In this document: piece by piece, positions 18,648 to 27,604 of the stretch
How the letters are laid out: the number at the start of each line of letters is the position of its first letter
Position numbering within the stretch: position 1 is the stretch's first letter
Origin: Vibrio crassostreae 9ZC13
GTDB taxonomy: Bacteria > Pseudomonadota > Gammaproteobacteria > Enterobacterales > Vibrionaceae
DNA: 64,000 nt
Direction of reading: 5' to 3'
Assembly: GCF_000272045.2 (NCBI RefSeq)
Contig: NZ_AJYZ02000019.1
Span: 1,277,899-1,341,898, forward strand
The notes under the pieces: generated by a model
What the model was told of the DNA's origin: nothing
Seen by the model: the letters and a program-made list of their open reading frames with translations, nothing else
The model's database searches: none
Program-made: the position numbers and the translations under genes

Positions 18648-20273
18648 ATGATGAATGACGTAAAAGAGAGAGAAGAAGTGCAGTGTATGCAGGTACTCGG
18701 GAATATGAACAACTCCGAGTACAAAGAGATCTTGTCTAAAGATGCATTAAAATTCTTAGAAGCTCTCGTCAATAAGTTTGGAGATCGCCGTCATGCCCTG
18801 CTAAGTGACCGCAACACAAAACAAGCTCAATATGACGAGGGAGAGCTACCCAATTTCAGAAAAGACACCGTTTCCATTCGTCAGAATAAAGAGTGGAAGG
18901 TAGCAACACCGCCACCAGAGCTGCTTGATCGCCGCGTAGAAATCACCGGACCTATCGAAAGAAAGATGGTGATCAACGCGCTAAATTCAGGCGCAAAAGT
19001 CTTCATGTGTTGCTTTGAGGATGCGTCTTCCCCGACTTGGGCCAATATGGTCGAAGGGCAAATCAACCTAAGAGACGCCAACCTTGGCACCATTAGTTAC
19101 TTCGATGAGAAGAAGCAGAAGCGTTACCAATTAAACGACGATCCTGCACTGCTGATCGCACGCCCACGAGGCATTCACTTGCCAGAGCAGTCCATTCAAT
19201 TCAACAATCAGCCTATCGGCGGTTGCTTGATGGACTTCGCTTTGTACTTTTTCCATAACTATCAGTCACGTGCAAAACAAGGCTTAGGTGTTTACTACTA
19301 CATTCCCAAGCTTGAGAGCATGGAAGAAGCACAGTGGTGGGACGATATTTTCAGCTTCACCGAAAACTATTTCCACGTACCCAAAGGCACCATTCGTGCG
19401 ACGGTTTTGATTGAGACGCTTCCAGCCGTATTCCAAATGGAAGAGATCTTGTACGCAATGCGTGATCATATCGTGGCAATGAACTGTGGCCGTTGGGATT
19501 ACATCTTCAGCTACATCAAAACGCTGAAAAACCATAAAGACCGCATCCTGCCTGACCGCCACGGGATCGGCATGGATCAAGAGTTTCTAAATGCCTATAG
19601 CCAACTGTTGGTGCGTACTTGTCATGCTCGCGGCGCACTGGCGATGGGTGGTATGTCGGCCTTTATTCCAGCGAACGATCCGCAAGAAATGGCGCGTGTA
19701 ACCGCCAAGGTTATCGAAGATAAGCAAAGAGAATCTCAGAACGGACACGACGGCACATGGGTCGCGCACCCTGCACTGGTTGATTTAGCGATGTCGATCT
19801 TCGATAAGCACCTCGATGGCAAAGTAAACCAAATGGACTTCCAAAGCCCAGACCATGTGATCAATGCAGACTCTCTGCTAAAACCTTGTGAAGGCAGCCG
19901 CGACGAAGCGGGTGTGCGTAAGAATATCCGCATTGCGCTGTATTACATTGAGGCTTGGATCCAAGGCTACGGCTGTGTACCTATCTACGGCCTTATGGAA
20001 GATGCCGCGACTGCTGAGATCTCAAGAGCCAATATCTGGCAGTGGATCCACCACGGGGTAACACTCGATGATGGCCAAACCTTTACCAAATCACTATTCC
20101 ACTCTTGGCTTTACCAAGAGCTAGACACGATAAAACATGAAGTCGGAGACTCGCGCTATACAGCAGGTCGATTTGAAGAGACAGCTGATCTTTTCTATCA
20201 ACTTTCTACAGCCAAAGAGTTCGCTGCCTTCCTAACTTTACCCAGCTATGGGCTATTACAAGAGTCCAGTTAG
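18648..20273 (+). CDS. aceB: Malate synthase A
   Basis: Condenses glyoxylate and acetyl-CoA to malate (glyoxylate shunt). At 541 residues it has the AceB length and layout: PPPELLDRRVEITGP, CFEDASSPTW, the barrel motif RATVLIETLPAVFQMEEILY, RWDYIFSYIKT, and the C-terminal CEGSRDEAGVRKNIRIALYY with LMEDAATAEISRANIWQW containing the catalytic acid. An upstream start at 18618 was rejected because AAGGAG lies 6 bases before the ATG at 18648. No isocitrate lyase gene is adjacent. Divergence from gcl suggests coordinated glyoxylate use. Confidence 0.95.
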   Translation: MMNDVKEREEVQCMQVLGNMNNSEYKEILSKDALKFLEALVNKFGDRRHALLSDRNTKQAQYDEGELPNFRKDTVSIRQNKEWKVATPPPELLDRRVEITGPIERKMVINALNSGAKVFMCCFEDASSPTWANMVEGQINLRDANLGTISYFDEKKQKRYQLNDDPALLIARPRGIHLPEQSIQFNNQPIGGCLMDFALYFFHNYQSRAKQGLGVYYYIPKLESMEEAQWWDDIFSFTENYFHVPKGTIRATVLIETLPAVFQMEEILYAMRDHIVAMNCGRWDYIFSYIKTLKNHKDRILPDRHGIGMDQEFLNAYSQLLVRTCHARGALAMGGMSAFIPANDPQEMARVTAKVIEDKQRESQNGHDGTWVAHPALVDLAMSIFDKHLDGKVNQMDFQSPDHVINADSLLKPCEGSRDEAGVRKNIRIALYYIEAWIQGYGCVPIYGLMEDAATAEISRANIWQWIHHGVTLDDGQTFTKSLFHSWLYQELDTIKHEVGDSRYTAGRFEETADLFYQLSTAKEFAAFLTLPSYGLLQESS

Positions 20274-20374
20274 AACTCTTGTACCGAGATGAATCAGTCG
20301 ATGATATTCACAACAAGAGTAATGATTGGCTGACTTAGCTTGGTACACGGCCCCTTGAAAAACTAGGAGATAAC

Positions 20375-20815
20375 ATGGGAAGTTTGACTCTACAACAAGC
20401 GTTAACCATCATTGATGGCACCTTACAAGCAGGAAACAAGATCCACACTGAGCCTTTGACGGTCGCCGTCTTAGACAGCGGTGGCAAGCTGATTTCTCTG
20501 CAACGTCAAGATGGCTCTAGCATGATGCGACCAGACATCGCGATTGCTAAAGCGTGGGGGGCACTCGCACTGGGTTGTTCCTCTAGAAAACTCGCCCAAG
20601 ATGCTGACAACCGACCAGCATTTATCTCCGCCGTAAACGTGCTCGCGCACGGAAACATGGTGCCAGTTCCTGGGGGGCTACTGATTCGAGACAAGGATAA
20701 AACGGTATTGGGTGCTATCGGCGTGAGCGGTGACATTTCAGACATTGATGAAAGCTGCGCCATTAATGGTATTGGCTGCGCAGAACTGTTCAGTGATGAG
20801 ATGCTGCAAGCTTAA
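20375..20815 (+). CDS. GlcG/HbpS-family protein
   Basis: Protein of 146 residues in the GlcG/HbpS (DUF336) family: VAVLDSGGKLISLQRQDGS, RPDIAIAKAWGALALG and GGLLIRDKDKTVLGAIGVSG are characteristic. Members occur beside glycolate and glyoxylate genes and some bind haem or cobalamin; the exact role is unsettled. AGGAG lies 5 bases before the ATG. It follows aceB by about 100 bases and ends at a strong terminator, so it probably shares the aceB transcript. No signal peptide is seen. Confidence 0.82.
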   Translation: MGSLTLQQALTIIDGTLQAGNKIHTEPLTVAVLDSGGKLISLQRQDGSSMMRPDIAIAKAWGALALGCSSRKLAQDADNRPAFISAVNVLAHGNMVPVPGGLLIRDKDKTVLGAIGVSGDISDIDESCAINGIGCAELFSDEMLQA

Positions 20816-20854
20816 CTCGCTAACTCTCTGTACTTGAAATTCTTAGACAGGAAC

Positions 20855-20887
20855 AAAAAAACCGAAGCGATTAGGCTTCGGTTTTTT
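20855..20887. terminator. Bidirectional terminator, glcG-like and marR-like genes
   Basis: Arms AACCGAAGC and GCTTCGGTT with a 6-base loop, flanked by six A on the left and six T on the right. It serves the convergent genes on both sides. Confidence 0.9.
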
Positions 20888-20914
20888 ATTGAATCTAAAG
20901 GAAGATCAGAAAAA

Positions 20915-21397
20915 CTACTCGTACGCGCTCAACCATGTTTTCAGAAGTTGGTTGGTGTTCTTCTTCTGACTCGCAGACAATGATTTAACCAGTTTTTTCT
21001 GCATTTCGACATGTTCAGTCATCATTTGGTCAATCAGAATAAGACCATCTTTAGTTAACTGGACACTCACGCTGCGTCTGTCTTCTTTGCTGTGTTCACG
21101 ACTGATCAGCCCTTTGGCTTCTAGCTTATCAAGGCGATTGGTCATCGCGCCAGATGTCAGCATCATGGATCCAATCAGTTCAGATGGCGTCAGTCGGTAA
21201 GGCTTCCCAGAACGTCGCAACGTCGCCAGCACATCAAACTCACCCAGCTTCATGTCGTATTTTTTATGAAGCTCGGCAACTTGCGTCTCCATATACTTGG
21301 CAATACGCATAATCCGACCCATCATTGCCATAGGCTCAGTATCTAGTTCGGGCTTTTCCTTTGCCCATTGCTCTACTACGCGGTCGATAGCATCCAT
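20915..21397 (-). CDS. MarR-family regulator
   Basis: Winged-helix regulator of 160 residues. The DNA-binding part reads FDVLATLRRSGKPYRLTPSELIGSMMLTSGAMTNRLDKLEAKGLISREHSKEDRRSVSVQLT, shown here only as family evidence in its parts: LTPSELIGSMMLTSG (recognition helix region) and the wing KEDRRSVSVQLT. The ATG at 21397 gives the usual N-terminus, but an in-frame TTG at 21403 has GGAG at 5 bases, so the start is uncertain by two residues. It is divergent from an EamA exporter with two matching operator-like boxes between them, the standard layout for a regulator and its transporter. Confidence 0.88.
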   Translation of the reverse strand: MDAIDRVVEQWAKEKPELDTEPMAMMGRIMRIAKYMETQVAELHKKYDMKLGEFDVLATLRRSGKPYRLTPSELIGSMMLTSGAMTNRLDKLEAKGLISREHSKEDRRSVSVQLTKDGLILIDQMMTEHVEMQKKLVKSLSASQKKNTNQLLKTWLSAYE

Positions 21398-21437
21398 TTG
21401 CAATCTCGCTCCGTTGTTAGTCTGATTACTTCAAACT

Positions 21438-21459
21438 AGTTTAACATAAAGATACTTTA
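21438..21459. promoter_or_regulatory. MarR-type box 1
   Basis: TTAACATAAAGATACTTTA at 21441-21459 is a direct repeat of the box at 21501-21519, exactly 60 bases apart, with 16 of 19 positions identical. It lies at the marR-like gene's promoter. Confidence 0.5.
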
Positions 21460-21496
21460 CAACCACTAGTTCTCAGTATACAGTTCACACAATAGT

Positions 21497-21519
21497 TATC
21501 TTAACGTAAAGATATTTTA
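21497..21519. promoter_or_regulatory. MarR-type box 2
   Basis: TATCTTAACGTAAAGATA at 21497-21514 is palindromic at 16 of 18 positions and ends 6 bases before the EamA gene, so binding would overlap its promoter or ribosome site. Confidence 0.6.
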
Positions 21520-21520
21520 A

Positions 21521-22414
21521 ATGAACATATTATTAGCAATGATCCCCGCGTTCTTTTGGGGAACAACCTATGCAGTGACGCAATTTACGCTACAGGAGTG
21601 GCCACCATTATTATTGGGTGCTTTGCGTGCGTTACCTGCTGGTTTGTTATTGCTAGCAGTAAAACCAACACTGCCTAAAAAAGGCGAGTGGCAAATCATT
21701 TTCACACTGGGCCTTATCAATATCGCGACCTTCTTTGGCTTGATCTTCGTGATGGCGCTAACGCTGCCTTCGGCAATCTCTGGCGTGGGTATGATCTCTG
21801 TGCCAGTGTTCGCGATGATCTTCCACTGGGTAGTGAAAAAACAGCGCCCGCATCTGATTCAGGCCCTTTCGGGTATTGGCTTGATCACCTTAGCGTGGAT
21901 ACTGTTTAACCCAAGCCAAATTGCTCTGAACCCAATCGGTTTAGGCGCAATGTTCGCCGCAATAATGTGTATTGTCATCGGCAGCAGCATTACCAAGTCA
22001 CTGGGTAACCGCATGCACTGGTGGAAGGTATTAACGTGGCAGTTGATTCTGGGTGGTACGATTTTGTCTGTCGCGTCTGGCGTTCATGCATTCATCGACC
22101 CGCAGCCTTATGTTAATGCCGTGACTCATTTCGATACTCGTAATGCTATGGGACTCGTGTGGGTGATTGGCCTAAACACAGCGCTGGGTTACGGCATGTA
22201 TGTGTGGTTGCTACAACGTATGTCGGTGGTTGATTTCACCTTCGGTGGAATCGCAAACCCAGTGGCTGGCATCGTGACAGGCATGGTGTTAATGGGTGAA
22301 TCATTCACTGCAGTACAATACTCACTAATGACCGGCATGATAGTGATGTCACTGCTACCACAACTTATCCTTGCGGTAAGACAACCCAAACAAGTTAAGC
22401 CTGTTACGCAGTAG
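21521..22414 (+). CDS. EamA/DMT-family transporter
   Basis: Ten-helix inner-membrane exporter of 297 residues with two EamA repeats. It opens with MIPAFFWGTTYAVTQF and has the second repeat beginning near MFAAIMCIVIGSS. DMT exporters move amino acids, metabolites or toxins outward. No clear Shine-Dalgarno sequence precedes the ATG; the MarR box overlaps that region. The divergent MarR gene probably controls it. The substrate is unknown. Confidence 0.87.
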   Translation: MNILLAMIPAFFWGTTYAVTQFTLQEWPPLLLGALRALPAGLLLLAVKPTLPKKGEWQIIFTLGLINIATFFGLIFVMALTLPSAISGVGMISVPVFAMIFHWVVKKQRPHLIQALSGIGLITLAWILFNPSQIALNPIGLGAMFAAIMCIVIGSSITKSLGNRMHWWKVLTWQLILGGTILSVASGVHAFIDPQPYVNAVTHFDTRNAMGLVWVIGLNTALGYGMYVWLLQRMSVVDFTFGGIANPVAGIVTGMVLMGESFTAVQYSLMTGMIVMSLLPQLILAVRQPKQVKPVTQ

Positions 22415-22746
22415 ACGCAGCCTCTTAAACGTATTGCTCAAAAACGCGCCTCATTAAGGGCGCGTTTTTTGTTGCTACGCTAACAGCAATAACCCAACAG
22501 CCATACTCGTTGAGTTGACCATTCCTTAAGTTAAATTAAACCTCACAAAGAACAATGACTTTACTTTAACTATCTAAAGCGAATTTATTTTCTATAAAAT
22601 AATCATAATAGAGATTTAATTTCCACAAAAAACTCAAATTAGAGATAAAAAGACAAAACTTTTCTCCGACTACCTTTCTATACTGTGCCACGTCATTAAG
22701 GCGCTACAAGCCTATGATTTAAAATAATTATTAATGAGTAGTCACC
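22415..22746. other. Intergenic region between two EamA genes
   Basis: Apart from the terminator at 22441-22470 the 332 bases are AT-rich promoter-like DNA with a repeated TAGAGAT word. No gene is seen. Confidence 0.5.
22441..22470 (+). terminator. Terminator after first EamA gene
   Basis: AAAACGCGCC and GGCGCGTTTT form a 10-base stem with an 8-base loop, ending in TTTTTT. Confidence 0.9.
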
Positions 22747-23661
22747 ATGAATTCGAAGTCGCTAACTATTTTGCTTTTTGTCTCTGTTTGCTTAATTTGG
22801 GGAACCACTTGGTTCGCTATGGAAGTAGCATTGCATTCTATCCCACCTATTTTTGCTACTGCGTTACGCTTTTTACTTGCAGCACCTCTGCTTGCGGTAT
22901 TAGCGAAAGTCTTCAACCAACCACTGCTGTTCCCTAAAGGTAAGCGCCAATGGCTGCTTATTGTTGCGCTGATGTATTTCGCGATTCCGTTTACGTTGAT
23001 GATCTATGGCGAGCAATACATCTCTTCAGGTTTAGCGTCGATCATCTTCGCCAACATGCCTGTGGTTGTGATGCTGATGTCTGGCTTATTCTTAGGTCTA
23101 CGACTGGCGAAGCACCAGATATTCGGTTTGATTACTGCTGTTGTGAGCCTATGTTTAATCCTTGGCAACGAAATGCAGATGGGTGGCGATGACTACCTAA
23201 TTGGCACGGTTTGCTTAGGCCTTGCTGTTGCGATTCACGCAGTTATGTATGTGCTGGTTCAAAAGCACTGCAAAGGTATTGAAGTACTGACCTACAACGC
23301 CGTACCGAGCCTGATTGCTGCTTTATTCTTATTCGCTGTTTCAGCTGTAGGTGAAAACGTGAATGTTGAATCCTTCACTGAGGATTCAATCTCAGCCGTG
23401 GTTTACCTAGGCTTTGTCGCGAGTGTTGGCGGCATTGTGGCTTACTTCAAATTAGGGCAGGTTTCGACCCCTTTCCAAGCGTCTATCTGCTTTTTGATTT
23501 TCCCGGTAGTAGCGCTGCTAATATCTTGTTACGTCAACGGTGAAGTTCTGTCTGAACAATCATTGTTTATGATGATCCCCCTACTTTGCGGCATTTTACT
23601 CACCAAGGCACCAAAGGGAATTTTCAAGCTGCGTACCGAATTAAAAACCGTAAGAAACTGA
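22747..23661 (+). CDS. EamA/DMT-family transporter
   Basis: Second ten-helix DMT exporter, 304 residues, starting CLIWGTTWFAMEVALHSIPPIFATALRF, quoted in parts: IWGTTWFAMEVAL and PIFATALRFLLAAPLLA are the family signature. Its best relatives are YdcZ/RhaT-like permeases of unknown substrate. The Shine-Dalgarno sequence is weak (GAG only). It is monocistronic, bounded by terminators on both sides, and not a close copy of the EamA gene 330 bases upstream. Confidence 0.85.
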   Translation: MNSKSLTILLFVSVCLIWGTTWFAMEVALHSIPPIFATALRFLLAAPLLAVLAKVFNQPLLFPKGKRQWLLIVALMYFAIPFTLMIYGEQYISSGLASIIFANMPVVVMLMSGLFLGLRLAKHQIFGLITAVVSLCLILGNEMQMGGDDYLIGTVCLGLAVAIHAVMYVLVQKHCKGIEVLTYNAVPSLIAALFLFAVSAVGENVNVESFTEDSISAVVYLGFVASVGGIVAYFKLGQVSTPFQASICFLIFPVVALLISCYVNGEVLSEQSLFMMIPLLCGILLTKAPKGIFKLRTELKTVRN

Positions 23662-23710
23662 TCCGCGTGAAACCTATTTTGCGGATTAGATATACATATC
23701 CCACATAAAC

Positions 23711-23742
23711 AAAAAGCTCCAATATCACTATTGGAGCTTTTT
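23711..23742. terminator. Bidirectional terminator, EamA and MFS genes
   Basis: Perfect 14-base arms AAAAAGCTCCAATA and TATTGGAGCTTTTT with loop TCAC between convergent genes. Confidence 0.93.
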
Positions 23743-23769
23743 GCTTATTTCATAATATCGAGACCAACA

Positions 23770-24951
23770 TTAGCGCCAGCTAAACATTCGCACTTCGTTG
23801 CCCTCTTCAGGTTTCTTCGGAATGTTTAAAGATAGCGCTAGAGAAACCACGGCCATCACTGCACCAATATAGAAAACCGTTGCAGGAGAAGACAACCAAA
23901 TCACACCAAACACCACTGGAATAACGACCGCTGCAATATGATTGATGGTGAAAGAGACACCAGCGGTTGATGCCATGTCAGCCGGATCTGCAATTTTCTG
24001 AAAGTAAGTTTTGATCGCTAGTGCCAATGCAAAGAACAAATGATCGACCACGTAAAGTGCTGCCGCCCACTCTGCGTTTTGCACTAAGCCATAACCGACA
24101 AATACACCAATCAAACCGACATACTCGAAAATCAGCGCCTTACGCTCACCCACCACACCAATAAATCGACCAATACGTTTTGCGAACAAGAAGTTAAATA
24201 GGTAGTTGATTAAGAACAATAGCGTTATGTCAGCTGCCGAGTAACCGAATTTCTCTACCATCAGAAAGCCTGCAAACACGGTGAAGATTTGTCTTCTTGC
24301 ACCACTCATAAACGTTAGCGCGTAGTAGAGCCAGTAACGCTTTCTCAATACCAGTTTCTTATTTTGTTGGGTCTTAGTCTGAAATTCAGGGAAACCAAAG
24401 GTCATCACCAAAACTAAAACAAAACCAATTCCGCCAGTGATGCCATACACCCAAGCAAAGTCGAGTTTGAGTTGCTCTAACATCACCCAAATAGAGCCAT
24501 AAGTGATTAAAGATGCCAACGCGCCAACGGAGATCATCTTACCTAACATCTCTGGTGCTTCTTCTTTACTCAACCATTGTAGTGACAAAGACTGCTTCAG
24601 CGTTTCAAAATAGTGGAAGCCCGTCGACATCAAAATCGTAGTCAGCAACAGACCAGTGAGTGAAGGGAACAGACCCGTAATCGCGGTGCCTACAGTGAGC
24701 ATCGCTAGCGATATCAACATAAAGCGTTGTTCACGTATGAAGGCCAGCACAAACACTACGGTAAACGCTAAGAAACCAGGTATTTCACGAACACTTTGCA
24801 GTAAACCAATATCCGCACCATCAAAGTTCGCTTTTTCAATCACGAAGTTATTAAGCAGTGCCATCCAGCTCGAAAACGCGATAGGGACAACAATCGAAAT
24901 CAGTAATAAAAAGTTTTGCGGCGTTTTCCAGCTCGCAGTTCTATCGAACAT
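23770..24951 (-). CDS. MFS transporter
   Basis: Major-facilitator carrier of 393 residues with 12 predicted membrane helices and a central cytoplasmic loop (FPEFQTKTQQNKKLVLRKRYW). No substrate-specific motif was recognised. AGGAG lies 7 bases before the ATG, and the start overlaps the last 11 bases of the upstream phosphotransferase gene, so the pair is translationally coupled. Together they suggest uptake or export of a molecule that the partner phosphorylates, or resistance; this is inference only. Confidence 0.85.
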   Translation of the reverse strand: MFDRTASWKTPQNFLLLISIVVPIAFSSWMALLNNFVIEKANFDGADIGLLQSVREIPGFLAFTVVFVLAFIREQRFMLISLAMLTVGTAITGLFPSLTGLLLTTILMSTGFHYFETLKQSLSLQWLSKEEAPEMLGKMISVGALASLITYGSIWVMLEQLKLDFAWVYGITGGIGFVLVLVMTFGFPEFQTKTQQNKKLVLRKRYWLYYALTFMSGARRQIFTVFAGFLMVEKFGYSAADITLLFLINYLFNFLFAKRIGRFIGVVGERKALIFEYVGLIGVFVGYGLVQNAEWAAALYVVDHLFFALALAIKTYFQKIADPADMASTAGVSFTINHIAAVVIPVVFGVIWLSSPATVFYIGAVMAVVSLALSLNIPKKPEEGNEVRMFSWR

Positions 24952-26089
24952 TGACGGACTCCTGTTCGTCTAATTGAGTAAGCACTCGTAAGGTCAACTG
25001 CTCAGTATACGGGTTAATCTTCCAATGCTCTGGGCTCCAGCCTTTTACGAAACGTTGGAAGTCGGCCCATGCGACATAGAACATTGGTCGCCAAGCGGAT
25101 TCGACTTCATAGAACGAAAGCTGTGGCTGATAGTACGCCAATGCCTCTTTCAAGTGTCGGAAGTAAATATCCAGTACCTGTGGCTCAAGTTCAGCGCAGT
25201 CTTGCGGCCTCACCGCACTACTCATGAACAAAGCGACATCTTTCATCGCACAACCGTGACCCACATATTGGAAATCGACGGCAGCTGCGTTTTGGATTTC
25301 TGAATCAAAACAGAAATTGGCAAGCTTGGCGTCGCCATGGACTAAGGTTTGATATGGACATTCTTTTAATAAACGGTCGATGTGCTTGGCTTGGTTCTTC
25401 AAGGGTAAATCAATCAAAGTGTTTAACTCATCAGGACGTGTGTCTAAATGCCAATATGTGCCGACTTGCCACAATGAGGCTGATTGTTCTTGATCTACAT
25501 TGATGTGCTTTGCGTGAAAGTTAGCGAGCCATTTTAGGCAAGCATCGCGTTGTTTATGTTCTTCTCGTGTGTAACTAGATACCTGATAGTCAGAAGCTGC
25601 AAGTACATCAAACTGAGAGGTTAACGGAAAACCTATATCCGCTAAGTCTTGCATCACTATCAGCCACTCATTCTCTTCTAGTTCACATTGCAGCCCAACA
25701 GGTACAGGGCTGCGCTCATCCCATTGTTGGGTGAATGACTGATACCAAGCTGTTTCCACTTGGTAAGAGTGTACCTTTCGTTGGTGAGAGAGTTTGGTAT
25801 TCCAACCCTTTGGGTGTTCAGCTTTATCTGGCAACGCGACATGTTTAACAATCACACTCTTGAGTTCCGCACTGCTTTCTTGAGAAAAGACTAAGCGAAC
25901 TAACTCGCCATATCCACCCCATAGGCGTTGAATCACTTGGACATCAAACCCTTCATGACAACCCAGCGAGGTCGCTATTTTTTGATAAAGCTCATTTTGA
26001 TAAAACTCTTGTTGATAAAGCTCTGGCTGATTTTGACTTGAACCCGCTTCAGGTTGAGCTCGATTATTCGACGATATTGATTGAGACAT
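24941..26089 (-). CDS. Aminoglycoside/choline-kinase-like phosphotransferase
   Basis: Kinase-like fold of 382 residues. The catalytic Brenner motif is LVHGDAKLANFCF followed by the metal-binding VDFQYVGHGCAMKDVALFM; this resembles the CHK/ecdysteroid-kinase-like branch of the APH family. The N-terminal 40 residues are polar, with a short YQ-rich repeat (LYQQEFYQNELYQ). No strong ribosome site precedes the annotated ATG, so the true start may lie further in. It lies 11 bases after the GNAT gene and overlaps the MFS gene. The substrate is unknown. Confidence 0.75.
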   Translation of the reverse strand: MSQSISSNNRAQPEAGSSQNQPELYQQEFYQNELYQKIATSLGCHEGFDVQVIQRLWGGYGELVRLVFSQESSAELKSVIVKHVALPDKAEHPKGWNTKLSHQRKVHSYQVETAWYQSFTQQWDERSPVPVGLQCELEENEWLIVMQDLADIGFPLTSQFDVLAASDYQVSSYTREEHKQRDACLKWLANFHAKHINVDQEQSASLWQVGTYWHLDTRPDELNTLIDLPLKNQAKHIDRLLKECPYQTLVHGDAKLANFCFDSEIQNAAAVDFQYVGHGCAMKDVALFMSSAVRPQDCAELEPQVLDIYFRHLKEALAYYQPQLSFYEVESAWRPMFYVAWADFQRFVKGWSPEHWKINPYTEQLTLRVLTQLDEQESVNVR

Positions 26090-26100
26090 ATTACTCGTTG

Positions 26101-26385
26101 TTATGCTTTATCGGATAGAAGGTGTGACCACTGTGGCTGCCTATTCATGTAGTGAACCACATAGCTACAAACCGGCACAATTTTGAAGCCCGCTTGTTCA
26201 ATTTCAGGCAATACCGACTCCATCATCGCCTTACCAAAGCCCTTGCCTTGCAGTTCATCAGGGATTCGAGTTGAGGTGATATGCAGTACATCGCCATCCT
26301 TTTTATACTTAACTACCGCAAACTGATCTGGTTCTAACTCAACCGTGATCTGGTTCACATCTTGATCCCATTTAACTGCCTGCAT
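26101..26385 (-). CDS. Small GNAT-like acetyltransferase (YidJ/PF14542 type)
   Basis: Protein of 94 residues with the minimal GNAT core: STRIPDELQGKGFGKAMME (acetyl-CoA loop) and VPVCSYVVHYMNRQPQW. This short family resembles the N-acetyltransferase YidJ group. A TTG at 26400 was rejected because AGGAG is 6 bases before the ATG at 26385. It is the first gene of a three-gene leftward unit with the phosphotransferase and MFS genes. The target is unknown. Confidence 0.82.
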   Translation of the reverse strand: MQAVKWDQDVNQITVELEPDQFAVVKYKKDGDVLHITSTRIPDELQGKGFGKAMMESVLPEIEQAGFKIVPVCSYVVHYMNRQPQWSHLLSDKA

Positions 26386-26657
26386 TCTCAACTCCTGCAA
26401 ATAATGGATACGACAAACAATTAAAGTTTGAAGTATGAATTCCTTGTAATAGACTAACGCAAGTGCATATAAATAAAACTAAGTACTTACAATCAAAGAA
26501 AATATTATTATAGCGTGTGGTTATAAATAAAATTCAAACCAATTAAAAGCACTCTATAAATTGCGTTAGTACACCTACTAAATCTAGCACGTAACAACCC
26601 CTTGTTAGCAAGTTATCAATATCTAACAGACGCATGTTGGCGCATGGAGAACATATA

Positions 26658-27404
26658 ATGAACGCACCCCTGAAGAAGCCTTTGGAGCATAATCAGGCAC
26701 TTCAAGACCCTCGTAATCGCACCGTTTCCACTATCAATAGCACTGATGCACTGGCCATGATTGAGCACGGCAGTGAGCTGACATTAAATGTCTCGACTCC
26801 CGTTGGCACGAAGTTTCTCGCCACCACCAAGTTTATCGGAACGCACAGTGATAACTGTATTGTGGTTGAGGTTCCCGAGGTATCCAATGAAGATCTGAAC
26901 TTTTTCTTTCAAGAAGGTTTTTGGATGACCGCTCGTGCGTATTCTCTACGAGGTGAAGGCGCGCTTATCCACTTTAGAAGCCAAATTCACCATAAGATTG
27001 GTGAACCCTTCCCTATTCTTGTACTTTCAACACCAAGCACAATGCAAGTGACTCAGCTGCGTAAAGAAACACGCTATGAAGTGAATCTGGCTTCAAGAAT
27101 CATCTTCAACGACCAGCGAGCAAACTGTGAGATAAGAGACTTATCGAAAAGTGGTTGTCGTTTCGTTACCTCACCAACCTCTCGTGCGATTCAGATTGCC
27201 GATCGCGTGTCTATTGAGATAACCCCTGAGAACTACAACGGACCACTGATTCCGCCATTGCGAGGCATCGTCTGCAATCTACAGAAATCGACACACTACG
27301 CTCGATACGGTGTCGAATTTGATGATATTGGCCGAGCTAACGCCAAACACTTGTTGGCAAAACTGAAGTTCGATGGCACCAAGCTTTGCTTACGAAATGG
27401 GTAA
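26658..27404 (+). CDS. PilZ-domain protein (YcgR-like flagellar brake family)
   Basis: Protein of 248 residues with an N-terminal YcgR-type beta domain and a C-terminal PilZ domain. The c-di-GMP binding residues are intact: RKETR (RxxxR) and DLSKSG (D/NxSxxG). Such proteins change motility or surface behaviour when c-di-GMP rises. An in-frame ATG at 26634 exists, but GGAG lies 8 bases before the ATG at 26658, which is preferred. It is monocistronic and ends at a strong terminator. No motility gene is nearby. Confidence 0.88.
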   Translation: MNAPLKKPLEHNQALQDPRNRTVSTINSTDALAMIEHGSELTLNVSTPVGTKFLATTKFIGTHSDNCIVVEVPEVSNEDLNFFFQEGFWMTARAYSLRGEGALIHFRSQIHHKIGEPFPILVLSTPSTMQVTQLRKETRYEVNLASRIIFNDQRANCEIRDLSKSGCRFVTSPTSRAIQIADRVSIEITPENYNGPLIPPLRGIVCNLQKSTHYARYGVEFDDIGRANAKHLLAKLKFDGTKLCLRNG

Positions 27405-27487
27405 CGCCTTTTAACACGCGACTTTCACCGAATACAGCAAGCTGACCAACTACAATTAGTTCACTGGCAAACTAAACCTCAACCAAC

Positions 27488-27523
27488 AAAAAAGCCATCG
27501 ACTCTAGAATCGATGGCTTTTGC
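27488..27523. terminator. Bidirectional terminator, pilZ and lon-like genes
   Basis: Perfect 11-base arms AAAGCCATCGA and TCGATGGCTTT with an 8-base loop and T-rich flank. A short run of TGTTTATC words follows at 27531-27570. Confidence 0.85.
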
Positions 27524-27604
27524 GTTTTGGCTGTTTATCTGTTTATCTGTTTGTTTATCTATCTATTTAGCTTAGCTATTAAACTGTGTATCTAGATATT
27601 CAAA

